A DNA stretch of 64,000 bases, taken from NCBI GenBank assembly GCA_020740775.1, contig JAHEWK010000004.1, positions 1,364,001 through 1,428,000 on the forward strand, given 5' to 3'. The notes below the pieces were generated by a model. That model ran no database searches and was not told the DNA's origin. It saw only the letters and a list, made by a program, of their open reading frames with translations. This DNA is from Ilyonectria destructans. Its lineage: Eukaryota > Ascomycota > Sordariomycetes > Hypocreales > Nectriaceae. The position numbers and the translations under genes were made by a program. Positions 34,407 through 45,320 of this stretch are shown here, piece after piece (position 1 is the stretch's first letter; each line of letters begins with the position of its first letter).

Positions 34407-35359
34407 ATGGTTGGAGCCCCTGGATCGAGTTCGCGTGGCCGAGGCGGCAAGTTCAAGAAGTACACTCGAGGAGGTATGTCTGAAATGTCTTTTCCCCCCC
34501 CCTCCGTCGCCATGATCCCATCCATTTCCCCTCGATTCCCCTCGATTCCCCTCGACGTCAGAGGCGTCGCAAACTTGGTGTCCCCCTCACAAACTAACGC
34601 TTTTTTTCCACAGGTGGCAAGCACTTCTCGCGCGACATTCGTCCCCTCGATGCCGATGGAAATGAAGTAAGCATTTGGGCCGAAGATGGGAAGACAAAGG
34701 GCGAGGACGACTCCGATGACTCTGAGGAGGATTCTGAGGAGGACTCCGACTCCGAGGAGGACAGCGAAGACGAGGCCGCCACCGCCGCCCAAGCCCAAGC
34801 CGCTTCTCGCGAAGACCGGAAGGCTGAGAAGAAGGCCCGGAAAGAGGCTGCCATAGCCAAGTCGAGGGGGAAGACCGTCGAGGTGGGCGACATGCCCTCC
34901 AGCGACGAGGACGAGAGTGAGGACGACGACATGCCTGCCAACCCCAACCACTCCAAGGCCTCTCGGAACCAAGCTAAGGGCACTCCCGTTGAGGACATCA
35001 CGGAAGGAGTTGCAAACCTCGGCGCGCCCAACAGCCGACGCGAGCGTGAAGCCTTGGAGGCAGTGGCCGCCAAGGAGAAATACATGCGGCTGCAAGCCCA
35101 GGGCAAGACAGATGAGGCCAAGGCCGACCTGGCCCGCCTCCAAGTTATCCGCGAGCAGCGAGCAGCCGAGGCCGCTCGACGACAAGTAAGTTGACACTCG
35201 TCACTCAAATATCCAGGACATAGTTGCTAATTATCTTCGCTACAGGCTGAGAAGGAGGAGAGGGAAGAGGTTGAGAAGAAGAAGAAGGCCGACTTCGAGG
35301 CGCGAGAGGCTCGCAAGAAGGACGCGTCGGCTTCCATCAAGAAGGGTAAGAAGAAATAA
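34407..35359 (+). CDS. PP28/PDAP1 family phosphoprotein (casein-kinase-substrate type)
   Basis: Exons 34407-34473, 34614-35185 and 35246-35359 give 250 residues. The basic N-terminus ([20 protein letters not shown]) is followed by a long Asp/Glu/Ser stretch full of casein kinase 2 sites. The family core includes NPNHSKAS, then SRREREALE and [30 protein letters not shown]. This core matches the mammalian 28-kDa heat- and acid-stable phosphoprotein. The C-terminus is a Lys/Glu helix. The family may act in RNA or translation contexts but has no settled function. The ATG at 34407 is the first in frame; the upstream codons have none. Confidence 0.9.
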
Positions 35360-36522
35360 ACAGCGAGACCAAGGCTCTGAAAACGAGTCTTGCTGTGCCT
35401 CGGCTGTTAGCAAAATGGTGCCTCTTGGATGCTGCTGTATCCGAAGTTGGTGCAAAGAGCAGATGATAAGATACTCCCTCATGATGACGAATACCACAAT
35501 TTTGGCATGGCATATCCAAGGAACGAACACTGTAGAAATCTCGTGAAGGTCTAAAGGAGTTGTCTGTGGGTGGCATGTAGATGAGTGAGTCAATATGGCT
35601 GAGGAGGTGTTGTGTCAAGGGAGGCAGTTACTTCCTATGTAGGAGACACCCCTACACAACGAGTCACATTTGCCAAAGAGTCATCCAGATGGCTGCCAAG
35701 CTTTTCTAAACCACTGAGAGCAAGGAACATAAAAACCTAATTTTTACATCGTAATAACGCCCGTTGACTGGTCGCAATGCTTTGGTGGTAGAGCGTGAGG
35801 TGGTTTGGCACGGAGCATGAGTTACTGGCAGAACAAGCAAGGGCCCGACACTACGACTTGAACATTTCTGAAAAAGGAAGTCAAGTTGAATTAAATAGTC
35901 TCATTTGCGTATATTTATCAATGACATATAGGTGCAGCATTGTGCTTTGTGCGAACGACTCAACTCAAGTTCCTGGTCGCAAACGTCACAGACAAGGGCA
36001 CGTGCGGCTTTCAGCGAGTAATGTTAGGGAGAGGGAGAGCCCCTGCCCAATTGGAAAATTCCAGGTGCGAATATTCACACAAAATCGAGAACCGACCGAC
36101 TCACTAAATACTCACAATTAATAGTCATTGGCTTACTGCGTGCACCATTATTTAAAGCTGTTGTAACCCGAACAGAAGCCCGATCTACAGGCGACGCCTG
36201 CGGAGTGCGGAGTGCGCAGTGCACACTAACGGGATGCGCTACAGTGGAGCACAGGCTGCTCCTGGCGGTTACGGTTTCTGGTAGCGTGCTGTCCCCACAG
36301 TTGGACCCAGCCAGACAGAAAAAAAATCAGTCTGCCCGAAAAATCGAGCCTGTCGTCGTCGAATCGCCGACCGCCTCAACCACCCGTTTTCAACAACCTC
36401 TGGTCCGCTTCGCAGCATATCGACGGTACCACAGTCCCGCAAAGCAGGGTCCCGAAATCGCATCCCGGAGCGCTGTACGTTGCGTATTGAACACATCGGT
36501 TCTGCCTCAACAGCCGCCCAAG
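35360..36522. other. Spacer before RRP14
   Basis: Nothing recognisable is seen in this 1.2 kb. The half nearest RRP14 contains a pyrimidine-rich leader. A 134-residue frame at 36205-36609 overlaps the RRP14 start in another frame and is not supported. Confidence 0.6.
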
Positions 36523-38417
36523 ATGGATGCCTCGCTGCAGGTCCGTTTGCTCCATGTCATGCCCCGCCGCCGCCTAGACGGAGGCTATCGCCATGAGCTG
36601 GGAAGCTGACGTATTGCCTCATAGGACCGCTTGCGCGACCATGCCAAGGCCTTCGATGGCCTCTTGAGCCTCATCCCGGCCAAGATGTATTACGGAGAAG
36701 ACAACAGCGTACGTTGACGACTCCTCTCGCCCATGCCCTTCGATGCCTACACCCTTCCGTTCCCGCCACCGAATTAAGCCACCAACAACGTTCCCTTCCT
36801 ACAACCAATACCAAACACTACATGTGATGGGTTGCAGTCCCCAATGCTAACTTCCCATGTTAGAACCAATGGAACAAGAAGAAGCAGTCCAAGAAGGAGG
36901 CCGCCGCCGCGCGCCGCGGAAAACTCGACCCTGACAGCGACCTCAACCGCAACGCCAAGGAGGTAATGGATGAGCGGGCCAAAAACAAGCGCAAGCTGCG
37001 TGAGATCGCGGACGAAGACACTGCTACTGCTGCCGACAAGGATGAGGATTGGGAGGACTACGAGCCCGTCGAGGGCGTCGAGATCGAGAAGCCCGGCGAG
37101 GGCCTAAAGTTGGCCGCACCCGAGCCCAACAAGAAGCAGAAGCTTAGCGAAGACGACAGCAAGCCCGAGCCCGAAACCACCGATGAGGCGACGTCCTCTA
37201 AACTTTCCAAGAAGGAGGAGAAGAGGGCAGCCAAGGAGAAGAAGAAGAAGGAAAAGAAGGAGAAGAAGGCTGAGAAGAATGCCGAGAAGACCACCAAGAC
37301 TGAGGAGCCCGAGGTTGAGCAAGAGGACGCCCCTGTCCCCGCACCTAAATCCAAGAAGCAAGCCGCCAAGAAGCAAGCAAAGGCCGGCCCGGTATCAAAG
37401 CCTGACGTTGTCGACGAGGAGGGGACTGCTCCCGCTACGGATGATCTGCAACCCATGGATATTTCAGGTCTAGAGAAGGACGATGAGACCTCAAGTCCTG
37501 ACTCCGAACCTCACTCTCCTACCTTTGACTCCAACGACTCCTCCACAGCCCCCGCCGACGCTCTCGGCGAATCCGCCAGCGCCACCACCTCCGTATCATC
37601 CACCATCCCCCCCTCCGAGAAACCCAAACACATCAAGATTCCCGCCGACACCTCCGCCCTCCGTGCTCGTCTCGCCGCAAAGATTGAGGCCCTCCGAGCG
37701 GCCAGGAAAGCCGACGGACCAGATGGTAAACCCATCCGTACGCGCCAGGAGCTCATCGAGTCGCGGCGGCGGAAGCAGGCCCTGCGCAAGGCCAACAAGC
37801 AGGAGATGAGGAAACAGGCCAAGTTGGAGGAGGATAAGAAGCGCGAGGAGGCTCTGGCATCCACCTCTCCCGCCGTCATGAGCCCAGCTGTGGAACTGGA
37901 CGAGAAGTCAAGCAACTTCGCTTTCGGCCGCGTGGCTTTCGGCGATGGCGCCCAGCTCTCACACGATCTTAGCTACGTTCTCAGCCAAGGCAAGAAGAAG
38001 GGCCCCTCAGACCCCAAGACAGCCCTCATCAAGGTCCAGAACCAGAAGAAGCGCCTTGAGGAGCTCGAACCCGAGAAGCGAGCCGACATCGCGGAGAAGG
38101 ACGTCTGGCTAACGGCCCGCCGCCGTGCCCAGGGCGAGCGCATCCACGACGACGAGGCCCTGCTAAAGCGCGCCGTCAAGCGTAAGGAGGTGGCCAAGCG
38201 CAAGAGCGAGAAGGCCTGGTCAGACCGCACGGACGGTGTCAAGATGGCCCAAAAGGAGCGCCAGCGCAAGCGCGAGGACAACCTCAAGGCGCGCCGTGAT
38301 GACAAGCTCCTCCACAGGTCAGGCAAGAAGAAGAAGAAGACGGGTGGCGCCAAGCCCAAGAAGAAGGGCCGTCCGGGCTTCGAGGGCAGCCTGGGCGTCG
38401 GCGGACGCAAGAAGTAA
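36523..38417 (+). CDS. RRP14: Ribosome biogenesis protein Rrp14 / SURF6 homolog
   Basis: Exons 36523-36540, 36625-36708 and 36864-38417 give 551 residues. The short first exon (MDASLQ) joins to DRLRDHAKAFDGLLSLIPAKMYYGED, the conserved Rrp14 N-terminal motif. A long Lys/Glu-rich low-complexity middle follows. The SURF6 domain (about 285-545) includes LRARLAAKIEALRAAR, TRQELIESRRRKQ, FGRVAF and the very basic tail ending in KKKGRPGFEGSLGVGGRKK. The protein is nucleolar, binds RNA, and helps make both ribosomal subunits. The initial exon is inferred from splice sites: donor GTCCGT is weak, acceptor ATAG is good. Confidence 0.93.
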
Positions 38418-39549
38418 GCCACGATACGGGGATATTAAAAAACAAAGGCAAAAGCAAAAGTGAACGTGAAAACAAAAGCAACTCAAAAGCAAAAGCGACA
38501 AGATCTTCTTTCCTTGCTCGACAACCGGCGCTGGCGGAGTCCACGGGGCGGAAGGGGGGCAATCCGGCGCGAAGCGTTACAACACTGTACATTTGGTGTA
38601 CTAGACGGCACACACACAAGCAACTGCACAACTGCAAATTTGGCTGGCTCGGCTCGGCGAGTGGACAATTTTTCGGCATATAATGGACTAGGCATGAACA
38701 TGAGCGAGCATGAGCATACAAGAATATCCATGAATTTGATCAGACGTGAAATGGCTGTAGATGTAGGAACATTTTCGTGACATGTTTTTCCAGCGCGCCA
38801 AGAACAATCACCCTCTGAGGCTCCAGAAACGCAGACTGGGTGAGGATTAAGAGGACCAAGAGGCTTAGAAGACACAACCGCCTATTTTTCGTATTTGTTT
38901 TTGCTTCATTACATCAGTACCGACCCGAGCAACAGCAGTGGACGGACATAACAGTACGGCTACGCTCGACATTCAACTTTCCTCCCGAGAAACACCCGCA
39001 CTCAACCAACACACACACACACATTCTCTTGTCACACTTCCGTCCGCCTGGCTGTCTGTCTCCGTTCCCAATAATAAATAGGTTTCAAAAATAAAAAAGG
39101 ACATAAAAAGAGGGGCCACGCAATCCATCACTGACAACCATAACGAGGCTTCACCATCTTGGCCGGCCGGAGATACCTTTTGGCTGGGTTGGTTCTTAGC
39201 CAAACGGACCTCGGCCAGCTACCGTGTACGGTGGGAAACCCCGCTGCTGCCTAAGCCGAATGATTCCTTCAACTGCTCCATGTAGTGAGGTTGGTGGTTT
39301 TGGATCTGTTTTGTCGTACCTGCCAGGGTCGAGGGGAGGCGGTGGGTGAGGTCGTTATCATGGGGATGTCGGTGAGGGCGGCAGATGACGGGTCGGAGTG
39401 TAGGGTTCGATGGGACGGAGAGTCGGGAGGAGAGGAATCGGCTTGCCATCGGCTCGGCTTAGGCGCGTGTTGGAGTGGGGATGGCGTTGGTGCGAGGCCA
39501 CGGCAGAATGCTCGTCAAGAGCACGCGCGCCCATGGCTCAGGCCACCTC
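38418..39549. other. Convergent 3' spacer, RRP14 / VPS74
   Basis: About 1.1 kb with an A-rich stretch directly after the RRP14 stop (aaaacaaaggcaaaagc...) and a (CA)n tract near 39003-39024. No gene is recognised. Confidence 0.6.
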
Positions 39550-40826
39550 TTAGAGGAGGGAGTCAAGGCGGGTGAAGACGCTCAAACAGGCGGCCACAAC
39601 CTCCAACTGCAATTCCTTGTCCTTGCCCGTGCTCGAGGTGGTTTCCTGGGAAATCATGTTAGAATCATGGGATCTGTCAAATTTGTAGCTGCTGGTATTC
39701 CTCAACCCACATCGGCGATCACTTGGGGAAGGTTGGCTCCAATTCCGTTGCCAGTGGCCTTCTTGCCAAACGGCCACTGACTGTAGTCAGCCAGCAGCTC
39801 ATCCGTCTGGGCAAAGGCCCTTTCGCGAGCCTCGTGGCCCAGAGTCGACAGAGCATTCTCGAGGACGTTGGCGGCGTAGGCGGCGCAGACCATGGACAGA
39901 CTGCGTAGGTAGCGGAACTCGAGCGATTCGGGGAGGAACTGGCTGCCGTTGAGGACAACAGTGCGCTGGGTCAGGATATTGCGAACTCGGCGACGGATCT
40001 CCTCCTTGGCGCCACCGTCGGCGACGGGGTGGGTGGCCATGTCGAAGAGGAGGAAGTTGCGCTTCTCGGTGCGGAGGATACCCTTGTCGACAAGGCCCTT
40101 GGCGAGGCGCTCTCGAACCTGCTTGAGCTGGTATCCGATCTTCATCAAGTTCCAAGTCTCGCCTGGAGGGTTGAAACAGGGGGTGTCAGCGACTGCGTCT
40201 GGACATGGAGGGAATGAAAGGGGTGGTGGGTGTAGGTACCGCTCATGAGGTCGATCCAGGAGCTGACGCTCATCTTTTCGCTCTGCTTCATCATCTTGAG
40301 GGCCTCATCGAGGAGGACCTCGCCGGTGAGGGTGTCGTCAATAACTTCGATGTTGCGGTCAGCCAGGGGGAATCGCCGCCTCGAGGCGTCCTTCTCCATG
40401 GCAATGCGGCCTCGGAAGGCCAGCTCGAGGACGATGCAGCCTCGGAGGGCGTAGGAGATGTTATCGTTCCAGAAGGAAAGGTAGCCCTGCGGTTGAGATG
40501 GTGGTGGTCAGCGCCAGATTCCTGTAGAGAAACAGGGCATGTGTCTTTGGTTGTGCGCGTACCTGCTTGTCCTTGAGGCCCAGCAGCAGCACCTCCTCCA
40601 TGAGGGTGAGCTTGGGCTGCTTGCTTCGCTCAGCGCTCTCGCTAATGTCCCGAGGATCGAAGGCGATCTTGTGGCCATTCTCGCCGCTCTCATAGCTGGT
40701 CTCGGGGCCAGCGTCCCGGGCGTTGGACGAAGGGTTCCTGGCTCCGGCGCCATTGCTGGAGTCGCCCTCGGATGTGGCCCCGGTGCCGCCGCCGGCACCG
40801 CGACGTCGCGTCAATCCCGACGACAT
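39550..40826 (-). CDS. VPS74: Golgi PI4P-binding glycosyltransferase-retention adaptor Vps74 (GOLPH3/GPP34)
   Basis: Exons in reading order are 40563-40826, 40240-40486, 39711-40162 and 39550-39645, giving 352 residues. The N-terminal TRRR (residues 6-9) matches the arginine cluster that binds COPI. The GPP34 domain starts at [17 protein letters not shown]. In [13 protein letters not shown] the Trp and Arg correspond to PI4P ligands of GOLPH3, and the [11 protein letters not shown] stretch supplies further basic ligands. The [11 protein letters not shown] stretch precedes the beta-hairpin used for tetramerisation. The last exon encodes [22 protein letters not shown], needed for a full-length domain. 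The donor for this last intron (GTGGGT at 39710) is chosen to keep frame. The adaptor keeps mannosyltransferases in the Golgi. Confidence 0.94.
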
Positions 40827-43756
40827 TTCGATCGAGGGTGTGTGGATGATGAGGCGAGGGTGAGGGCGAGGACGTAGGGCGCGGTGGTGTCGGTTGGCGA
40901 GATGCGGTCGGAAGGGCTGGCCGACGTGATTGAAGCTGATCCTGACCTGGGGGGCTTGTTTGCGCGTTCAGAATTTAGGGGTGCTGGACTGGGTCCTGGT
41001 CGTTAGCTTTAGAGCCGCCGGGTGCTGGGTGCTGGGTGCTGGGGCGGTGGACTGTGGCGGTGGGCTCTGTGCTGTACTTCTAGGTACCTACGACCTAGGT
41101 AATTTACGAATGGGTACGAAATAGGTAGTCCAACGGGAGTGACCGGTGAGACAAGGGGAAGGATTGCTCGCCCCGGAGACACTCGCAGCTTGTTGATAGA
41201 TCACTTCCTACAGTATTGAACGATGAACTGGCTTTTTCTAGGGGCTCCTGGTGAGCAGGGGTGGTGGTGTAGGTCGTAGCTCGTGTTGTACTCCGCAGCT
41301 TGTCGGCCTGTCGGGTCTTGAATGCGAGGGTCGATCTTTGACCAACGTCAGGGATGGATGGCATGTATATCTTGATGCCATGGAACTTCGGGTAAAGTCT
41401 CTCTGCCGTACGTTACGGCGGGTTTCATTGAGGCTTGTGGCTTGAGGCTTGAGGCTGGATGCCAATCGACGTTGCTGGCTGCTGGAGATTGGTTGGTATC
41501 AGAGGGCGGAGCGGCCAGTAAGATTTTCCGCGCACGCCGGGCAGAGGCTGGTTGAAAGGATGAGACGAGGGATGGCAATGGGGACAGAAGATGGCTGATT
41601 GGAGATTCTCCAAGATTACCTCAAAGGTCAGCGAAGCGAAGCAAGGGGTCAGAAATGGCTAGATGATCTTGTTGATAATCCCGGGGAGCTACATGCTCTT
41701 TTTCCCGGGAGAGGGACAAAGACGGACCTCTTCAACTGACTATCACTACGTCCGTCCTCTTCGCAAGGCGGTCAGAAAAGGAGGCTCCCGATGCGATCAA
41801 GGTTGCGTGGCAGCACCCACCTCATAGCTCCCTTACACAGTGACGCCACTAATGTCCCCCTTTACATGTATGGAGTACGGCACTCAATACCTAGGTACCA
41901 AACACAAGGCACGATAGCCCCGTGTTCTTGTACAGTATACTGTCACGCGTTGGTATTGAATCGCGCTTTCTCGCCGTTCAGCTCCAGGCTGCAACTTAAT
42001 GGCCAATCCTCTGTCAGTCGTTTCACCGCCGCCAGTTGCCAAAATGCCAAAGACTCAACCGCAGAAGGACCCAGGAGCCTGGTCTGAGCGCACGGACCAC
42101 ATTTCATCTCCATCCCAGTCCGCCCAGCCCGTCCAGGCCGCCTAGCCCATCTTATGTAAGTCAAGCTAGCGGGGAGTCTTTCCCCCAACTCCAGCTCCCC
42201 ACCACCAACTTTCATCCCCGCACCATCAACCATCAACCACCAACGACCAAGGTTTCTTTCTTCGTCTCCTCCAATTCTTTTCTCTGGACCCCCCTTCTTC
42301 TCTCAGTCTCTCCATACGATGCCTCCATAGACTAAATCCCTTGCTGCCTCCATTGCCCGCCAATTATGCCCTGTTTTGCGCGTTCCTCGTGCCCCAGTCC
42401 AGTTCCGAACCGACGACACGCGACCCGATATCGAATATGCGAGTCATACATATGTGGCAACTTCGAATGCCGCGATACAGGATCTCCATGAAATCTACTC
42501 TGCCTCTACAAGAGATGTGGATAAATCTGATATCGATACCTCCATAACCACCCATGCGTCGTTGACTTCCCTCGAGGGACACCTGAAGTCAGGTGCAAGG
42601 GCCAGGCTCTAATGACCTTGAATGATTGATCCTGATCATACCAGTGAGACTCAAGGATCCTTGAATCCCAGGTAAAAAAAAAAAAAAAAAAAAGGTGTTG
42701 CAATCTCCCTGTGGAGCACAATGGAGCATTGATCATGCTCGATGTACATGGACCAGGTGTTGGTACTATCATGTGCTGGGCTTGGGTCATAGGCTCATTA
42801 ACATATTCGTCTAAATTCCAATGGCTGAAAGGATTTGGGTTTCCTGCCCAGTCAGGTATTTCGGTACCTTGTTGTCACTGGATGGTTCTGGTGTTGGAAG
42901 TTTCCGCCCAGTCGTTGGACCCGCACCGGCTTGCTCAGAGAGGTTGACAACTGCCAACCAGCTGGTAGCCACCTTCGCACCTGGCACAGCACGCATACCC
43001 TTATAGGGTGAAATATCCCAAACTCCCACAACAGCGGGCGAGTCCCTGCGACGGCCGGTGGTCGAGTGGTCAAGTGTTTGCGTTGCAGTACTTGTACCGG
43101 AACTCCTAGGTTCGCCTAGTCGAGGACCGGGACGAGTCCTGCCAGCGCGGACACTTGTCCCTCGAGCCACCGCCGTGCGACAAACTCGCCCTCAGAAACA
43201 TCACCAACCCCTGGCCAGACTGCCTAGCTCACCCTACGGGGGGGGCTGCGCGGCGTCCGAGGTTGGCACCCTGGTGCAAAGAAATATCCAAGGCGAAAGC
43301 TGGACGCGCTGTAGTACTGCCGCTAGAGAGCAGTAGCAGGGCGTATAATATGGCTTCGGCCTAATTTTTTTGGGGAGGTTCGAGGTTCGAGTTGGACGAT
43401 TTCTTTTTCCCTTTCTGGTTTGATTCTTTTTTTTATTGGAGTGAATGAATGAATATACTATTATTGAACCTTACTTTAAGTTCTAATGTGTTTTGGCTAT
43501 TGTCTAATGTGGTAATGTGGTGGGAATGACTTGGTGTATATTTCTGTGATGTTCTTGTTTGGTGTGTTGGCGGATGGGTTGAGTATTGGATTTGGACTTA
43601 TTTTTCAGAAAGCTCTCGCGCTTATTTGGACGAGCTGTTCACTGTATCTGTTGTTTATGTTGTTATATGGTATTCTGTACATCCTATGCATACACGCGAC
43701 CATTTTTGAAGACTAGATCTGTCTGCCATCCTTGATTATATTTTACAATTCCACCT
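40827..43756. other. Gene-poor 2.9 kb region with poly(A), tRNA-like and GT-rich tracts
   Basis: I recognise no intact gene. From left to right it holds: the VPS74 promoter; a 250-base open stretch ending at 42612 and followed by a 20-base A tract (42674-42693); a segment with tRNA-like A- and B-box motifs (43059-43114); and a T/G-rich plus strand from about 43365 to 43690. The composition changes abruptly around 43360, unlike the flanking genes. Confidence 0.55.
42674..42693 (+). repeat. Poly(A) tract of 20
   Basis: Twenty consecutive A residues lie 62 bases downstream of a stop codon (42610-42612) that ends a plus-strand open stretch. This arrangement can arise by retroposition of an mRNA, or by chance slippage. 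Confidence 0.9.
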
Positions 43757-44791
43757 TTATCCCCGTGAGAAGTCCATGGTCCCCACGCTCTGCTTCCACA
43801 GTTCATCAAAGTTAATATTCTCGTCTTGAAACAACTCCCGGATCTTCCGGGCCGCAGTCTCTTGCTCGTCGGGACCAAAGCCTTCCGGTCGCGTCGACTC
43901 AAACTGCACAACCTCCACCCAGCGATAGAACAGATCCTCCTTGCCCATAGCAGTGAGAGTGTCTCGAAATGCAAACACCTGGCGGCGGCGCTCGTCTTCG
44001 CCCGACGCCGCGTTGGCCTGCAGGTTGTAGACCATCCAGCCGTAGTCGCGGTGGTGCACCAGTACGAGATTCCGGAAGGCGTCGATGGCAATATCCTTCT
44101 TGTCGACGAGACTGTGGGCGTGGATCATGCCGGCCCAGTCTAGGTCCCACTGGCCGTTCATCAGGAGGTAGCCGGTCTTTTGCTCCTGTAGCATGGGCGA
44201 CGTGGCTGACTGAACGTACGCAGACAGGATGGTCTTAGAGTCCTTGTCGGCGAAAACATCCTTGAGAAGTTGGTCCCAGTCGCGGCTGCGGCGGACGTAG
44301 ATCTCCTTGGGCCTGAATCCGATTTGCCATCGCCACTGGCAAGGGTTGCCGTGGGCCTGTCCGGCAACAAACTCGACGGGCCACGGCCAGACGAAGGCGA
44401 AGAGAATGAAGTCGAAGAGCATGGTGAAGGTGCGCTTGGCGACCTCCCAACCGCCCTCGGACCACGTCGCATTCGCGACCGTCCAGGTCGTCTCATTGGG
44501 GTGGCCGAAGGCAGAGGCGACGAGCTTGAAGTACCACGGCAGGATCCAGAACATGCGCAGAACGAAGAGGAGCACGACGCAGATGTTCATCCCCACGGGG
44601 ACGAGGAAGATCTTGCGCTTGAAGTCGGCGGGCTTCGTGTCGATGTGCGTGAGGTAGATGTGCTCCTCCGACAGGGTGCTGATGAAGGGCTCCAGGACTT
44701 CCGGGGGCTGCTTGAAGGGCGAAGGGGGAGCACCATCTTTCGGCTTGGGCTGGGCCGCTTTGCCCTTTCCTGCTCGTTTGCCGGGTGCCAT
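43757..44791 (-). CDS. Predicted two-pass membrane protein of unknown function
   Basis: A single exon encodes 344 residues. I do not recognise a named family. The N-terminus (1-25) is Lys/Pro/Gly-rich. Hydrophobic segments at about 61-91 (FLVPVGMNICVVLLFVLRM) and 121-144 (TMLFDFILFAFVWPWPVEF) are likely membrane helices, with an Asn-rich loop between (NETTW, NATW; possible N-glycosylation). The soluble C-terminal 200 residues are rich in aromatic and charged residues (CQWRWQIGFRPKEIYVRRSRDWDQLL). Strong codon bias and a divergent promoter shared with the IF-2 gene support a real, conserved gene. Location in the ER or mitochondrial membrane is possible but not shown. Confidence 0.8.
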   Translation of the reverse strand: MAPGKRAGKGKAAQPKPKDGAPPSPFKQPPEVLEPFISTLSEEHIYLTHIDTKPADFKRKIFLVPVGMNICVVLLFVLRMFWILPWYFKLVASAFGHPNETTWTVANATWSEGGWEVAKRTFTMLFDFILFAFVWPWPVEFVAGQAHGNPCQWRWQIGFRPKEIYVRRSRDWDQLLKDVFADKDSKTILSAYVQSATSPMLQEQKTGYLLMNGQWDLDWAGMIHAHSLVDKKDIAIDAFRNLVLVHHRDYGWMVYNLQANAASGEDERRRQVFAFRDTLTAMGKEDLFYRWVEVVQFESTRPEGFGPDEQETAARKIRELFQDENINFDELWKQSVGTMDFSRG

Positions 44792-45320
44792 GTTTAATGG
44801 GGTGTTTTAGAGTTGTTCAGGGCAGTGTGCTCCAGGCAATGGGCTGGATTGTCGCGTGGTCGGGACTCTGGAGCTCAACTGAAGATGTGTTCTTGAGTGG
44901 ACACTTAAGGTTGCTGCAAGCTCCACTGAGATTAATAGCTGTCGTCAGCCCCTATCGGCCGAATTCCAGTCGCCACCATATCATCACACATGAATTTCAG
45001 TCCCTGCAATGGGATGCTTGAAATCTAATTGTTCGACCATTTGTGATTAGTTCATTAAAGCATTAACCTTGATTTATTCTCTTTTCATCATGAAGACCGC
45101 AAGTTGTGTCACTGTGGCGCATTCCCTCCCACCACTGAATAAGCCACACCTGCCATTCGCTCCCGGCTGTGGCGGACAATCCCGGCTCCGAGAGCTCTCT
45201 GTGGCGGCTCGAAAATGCTCGACTCCACAGATCATAAGTGCTGCCGAAACCGAGCATTGCAACGACCATTGACTCCATGTCCGACGCTGGTCTTAGGTCT
45301 GATAATCCGTCGTCGCGGCA
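44792..45320. other. Divergent promoter, membrane protein / mitochondrial IF-2
   Basis: The 529 bases separate two start codons on opposite strands. No RNA gene or strong regulatory motif was recognised. Confidence 0.6.

Noticed and set aside
34187..35197. Minus-strand open frame (336 residues) opposite the PP28 gene
   Set aside because: It covers exons and introns of the PP28 gene antisense, and it is low complexity (Gly/Leu/Val) with no family.
42900..43120. Dispersed 5S rRNA gene
   Set aside because: A few short matches to fungal 5S (atagggtg, ggccggt) occur out of order; the conserved internal control region is missing.
43051..43125. Functional tRNA gene
   Set aside because: A- and B-box-like motifs are present, but the acceptor, D and T arms do not fold as a tRNA (the T arm has a 4-base loop), and no anticodon can be assigned.
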